Source: Petropleomorpha daqingensis
GTDB lineage: Bacteria; Actinomycetota; Actinomycetes; Mycobacteriales; Geodermatophilaceae
Direction: 5' to 3'
Assembly: GCF_013408985.1 (NCBI RefSeq)
Contig: NZ_JACBZT010000001.1
Coordinates: 5,225,197-5,289,196, forward strand
DNA: 64,000 nucleotides
Shown here piece by piece: positions 63,644 through 64,000 of this stretch. The position numbers were made by a program, and so were the translations under genes. Each line of letters starts with the position of its first letter. Within the stretch, counting starts at the first letter, position 1. Under the pieces are notes generated by a model. It searched no databases. It worked only from the letters and a program-made list of their open reading frames with translations, and was not told the DNA's origin.

Positions 63644-64000
63644 CTATGCGTGGGCGGCGTCGAGCTGGCGGAGCTCCTTCTTCAGCTCGGCGAGCTCGTC
63701 GCGCAGCCGCGCGGCGACCTCGAACTGCAGCTCGCGGGCCGCGGCCAGCATCTGCTCGTTCATCTGCGTGATCAGGTCGGCCAGCTCGGCGCGCGGCAGG
63801 CCCTGGACGTCGATCGACCCTGCCTTGGCGGCCTTCTTCGACGACAGCCCGGGCACCGGCGCCTTGCCCCGCGACTGCTGCCGGCCCGAGCCGCCGAGCA
63901 GCTCGGTGGAGGCCTCCGCGTCCTCGGACGCCCGGTAGATCCCGTCAAGGATGTCGACGATCTTCTTGCGCAGCGGCTGCGGGTCGATACCGTGCTCGAG
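63644..64000 (-). CDS. uvrB: UvrB, excinuclease subunit, C-terminal end
   Basis: The 119 codons here start mid-gene; the 5' part is beyond the window. IDPQPLRKKIVDILDGIYR is the end of the UvrB core. A Gly/Ser/Gln linker follows, then the UVR domain ELADLITQMNEQMLAAARELQFEVAARLRDEL, which binds UvrC. UvrB is the damage-verification helicase of nucleotide excision repair. Confidence 0.93.
   Translation of the reverse strand, partial: LEHGIDPQPLRKKIVDILDGIYRASEDAEASTELLGGSGRQQSRGKAPVPGLSSKKAAKAGSIDVQGLPRAELADLITQMNEQMLAAARELQFEVAARLRDELAELKKELRQLDAAHA

Overview
The window is about 64 kb of very GC-rich chromosomal DNA from an actinobacterium. Actinobacterial signature genes are RbpA, WhiA, OpcA, a SufR-led SUF operon with a Rieske-type protein, and the whiA-yvcK-rapZ-uvrC cluster. 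GTG starts, four-base start/stop overlaps and apparently leaderless genes are common. Protein style and gene order suggest the Geodermatophilaceae (Blastococcus, Geodermatophilus, Modestobacter); that family placement is inference. It looks like core chromosome: no rRNA, tRNA, CRISPR array, integrase or transposase was seen.

Layout. 1-6.8 kb: the end of a sirohydrochlorin-chelatase-type gene, an MFS exporter with a divergent TetR regulator, a second TetR regulator facing a membrane protein across two matched operators, a DUF427 protein, and a coupled SnoaL-like / sulfurtransferase / membrane-protein operon. 6.8-17 kb: an ABC ATPase-permease pair, a fused ABC exporter, a crotonase, a small HTH protein, an ABC-F ATPase and two related giant membrane proteins; the first of these appears frameshifted in its zinc ribbon. 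17-24.4 kb: the Fe-S assembly operon sufR-sufB-sufD-Rieske-sufC-sufS-sufU-DUF59 with a trailing acetyltransferase. 24.5-26.7 kb: heme A synthesis (ctaA and ctaB, convergent). 27-34 kb: the pentose-phosphate operon tkt-tal-zwf-opcA-pgl. 34-40 kb: rbpA, secG, an orphan solute-binding lipoprotein, and the glycolytic run gap-pgk-tpiA. 40-45 kb: whiA, yvcK, rapZ and uvrC. 45-49.5 kb: a MerR regulator with a textbook MerR promoter, a 25-bp perfect hairpin repeat, a small membrane protein and uvrA. 49.6-60 kb: catabolic and accessory enzymes (amidase, metallo-beta-lactamase-fold hydrolase, SDR, acetamidase-like enzyme, FMN alpha-hydroxyacid oxidase, a frameshifted DUF2891 gene, S9 peptidase, amidohydrolase). 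60-64 kb: three TerC-family membrane proteins, then a YjbR-like protein and the 3' end of uvrB.

The most striking element is a yybP-ykoY-type manganese riboswitch (about 61,999-62,099, minus strand) in front of a two-gene terC operon. Its 3' P1 strand can alternatively pair, over nine perfect bases, with the terC Shine-Dalgarno. This suggests a translational ON switch for metal export. A third terC paralog is divergent and lacks the element.

Other points of interest are two apparent single-base frameshifts, a 24-bp direct repeat bracketing a small zinc-ribbon gene, paired TetR operators, a 19-bp-spacer MerR promoter, a possible CTG start and at least eight leaderless-type promoters. All functional calls rest on reading motifs and gene order; no database search was run.
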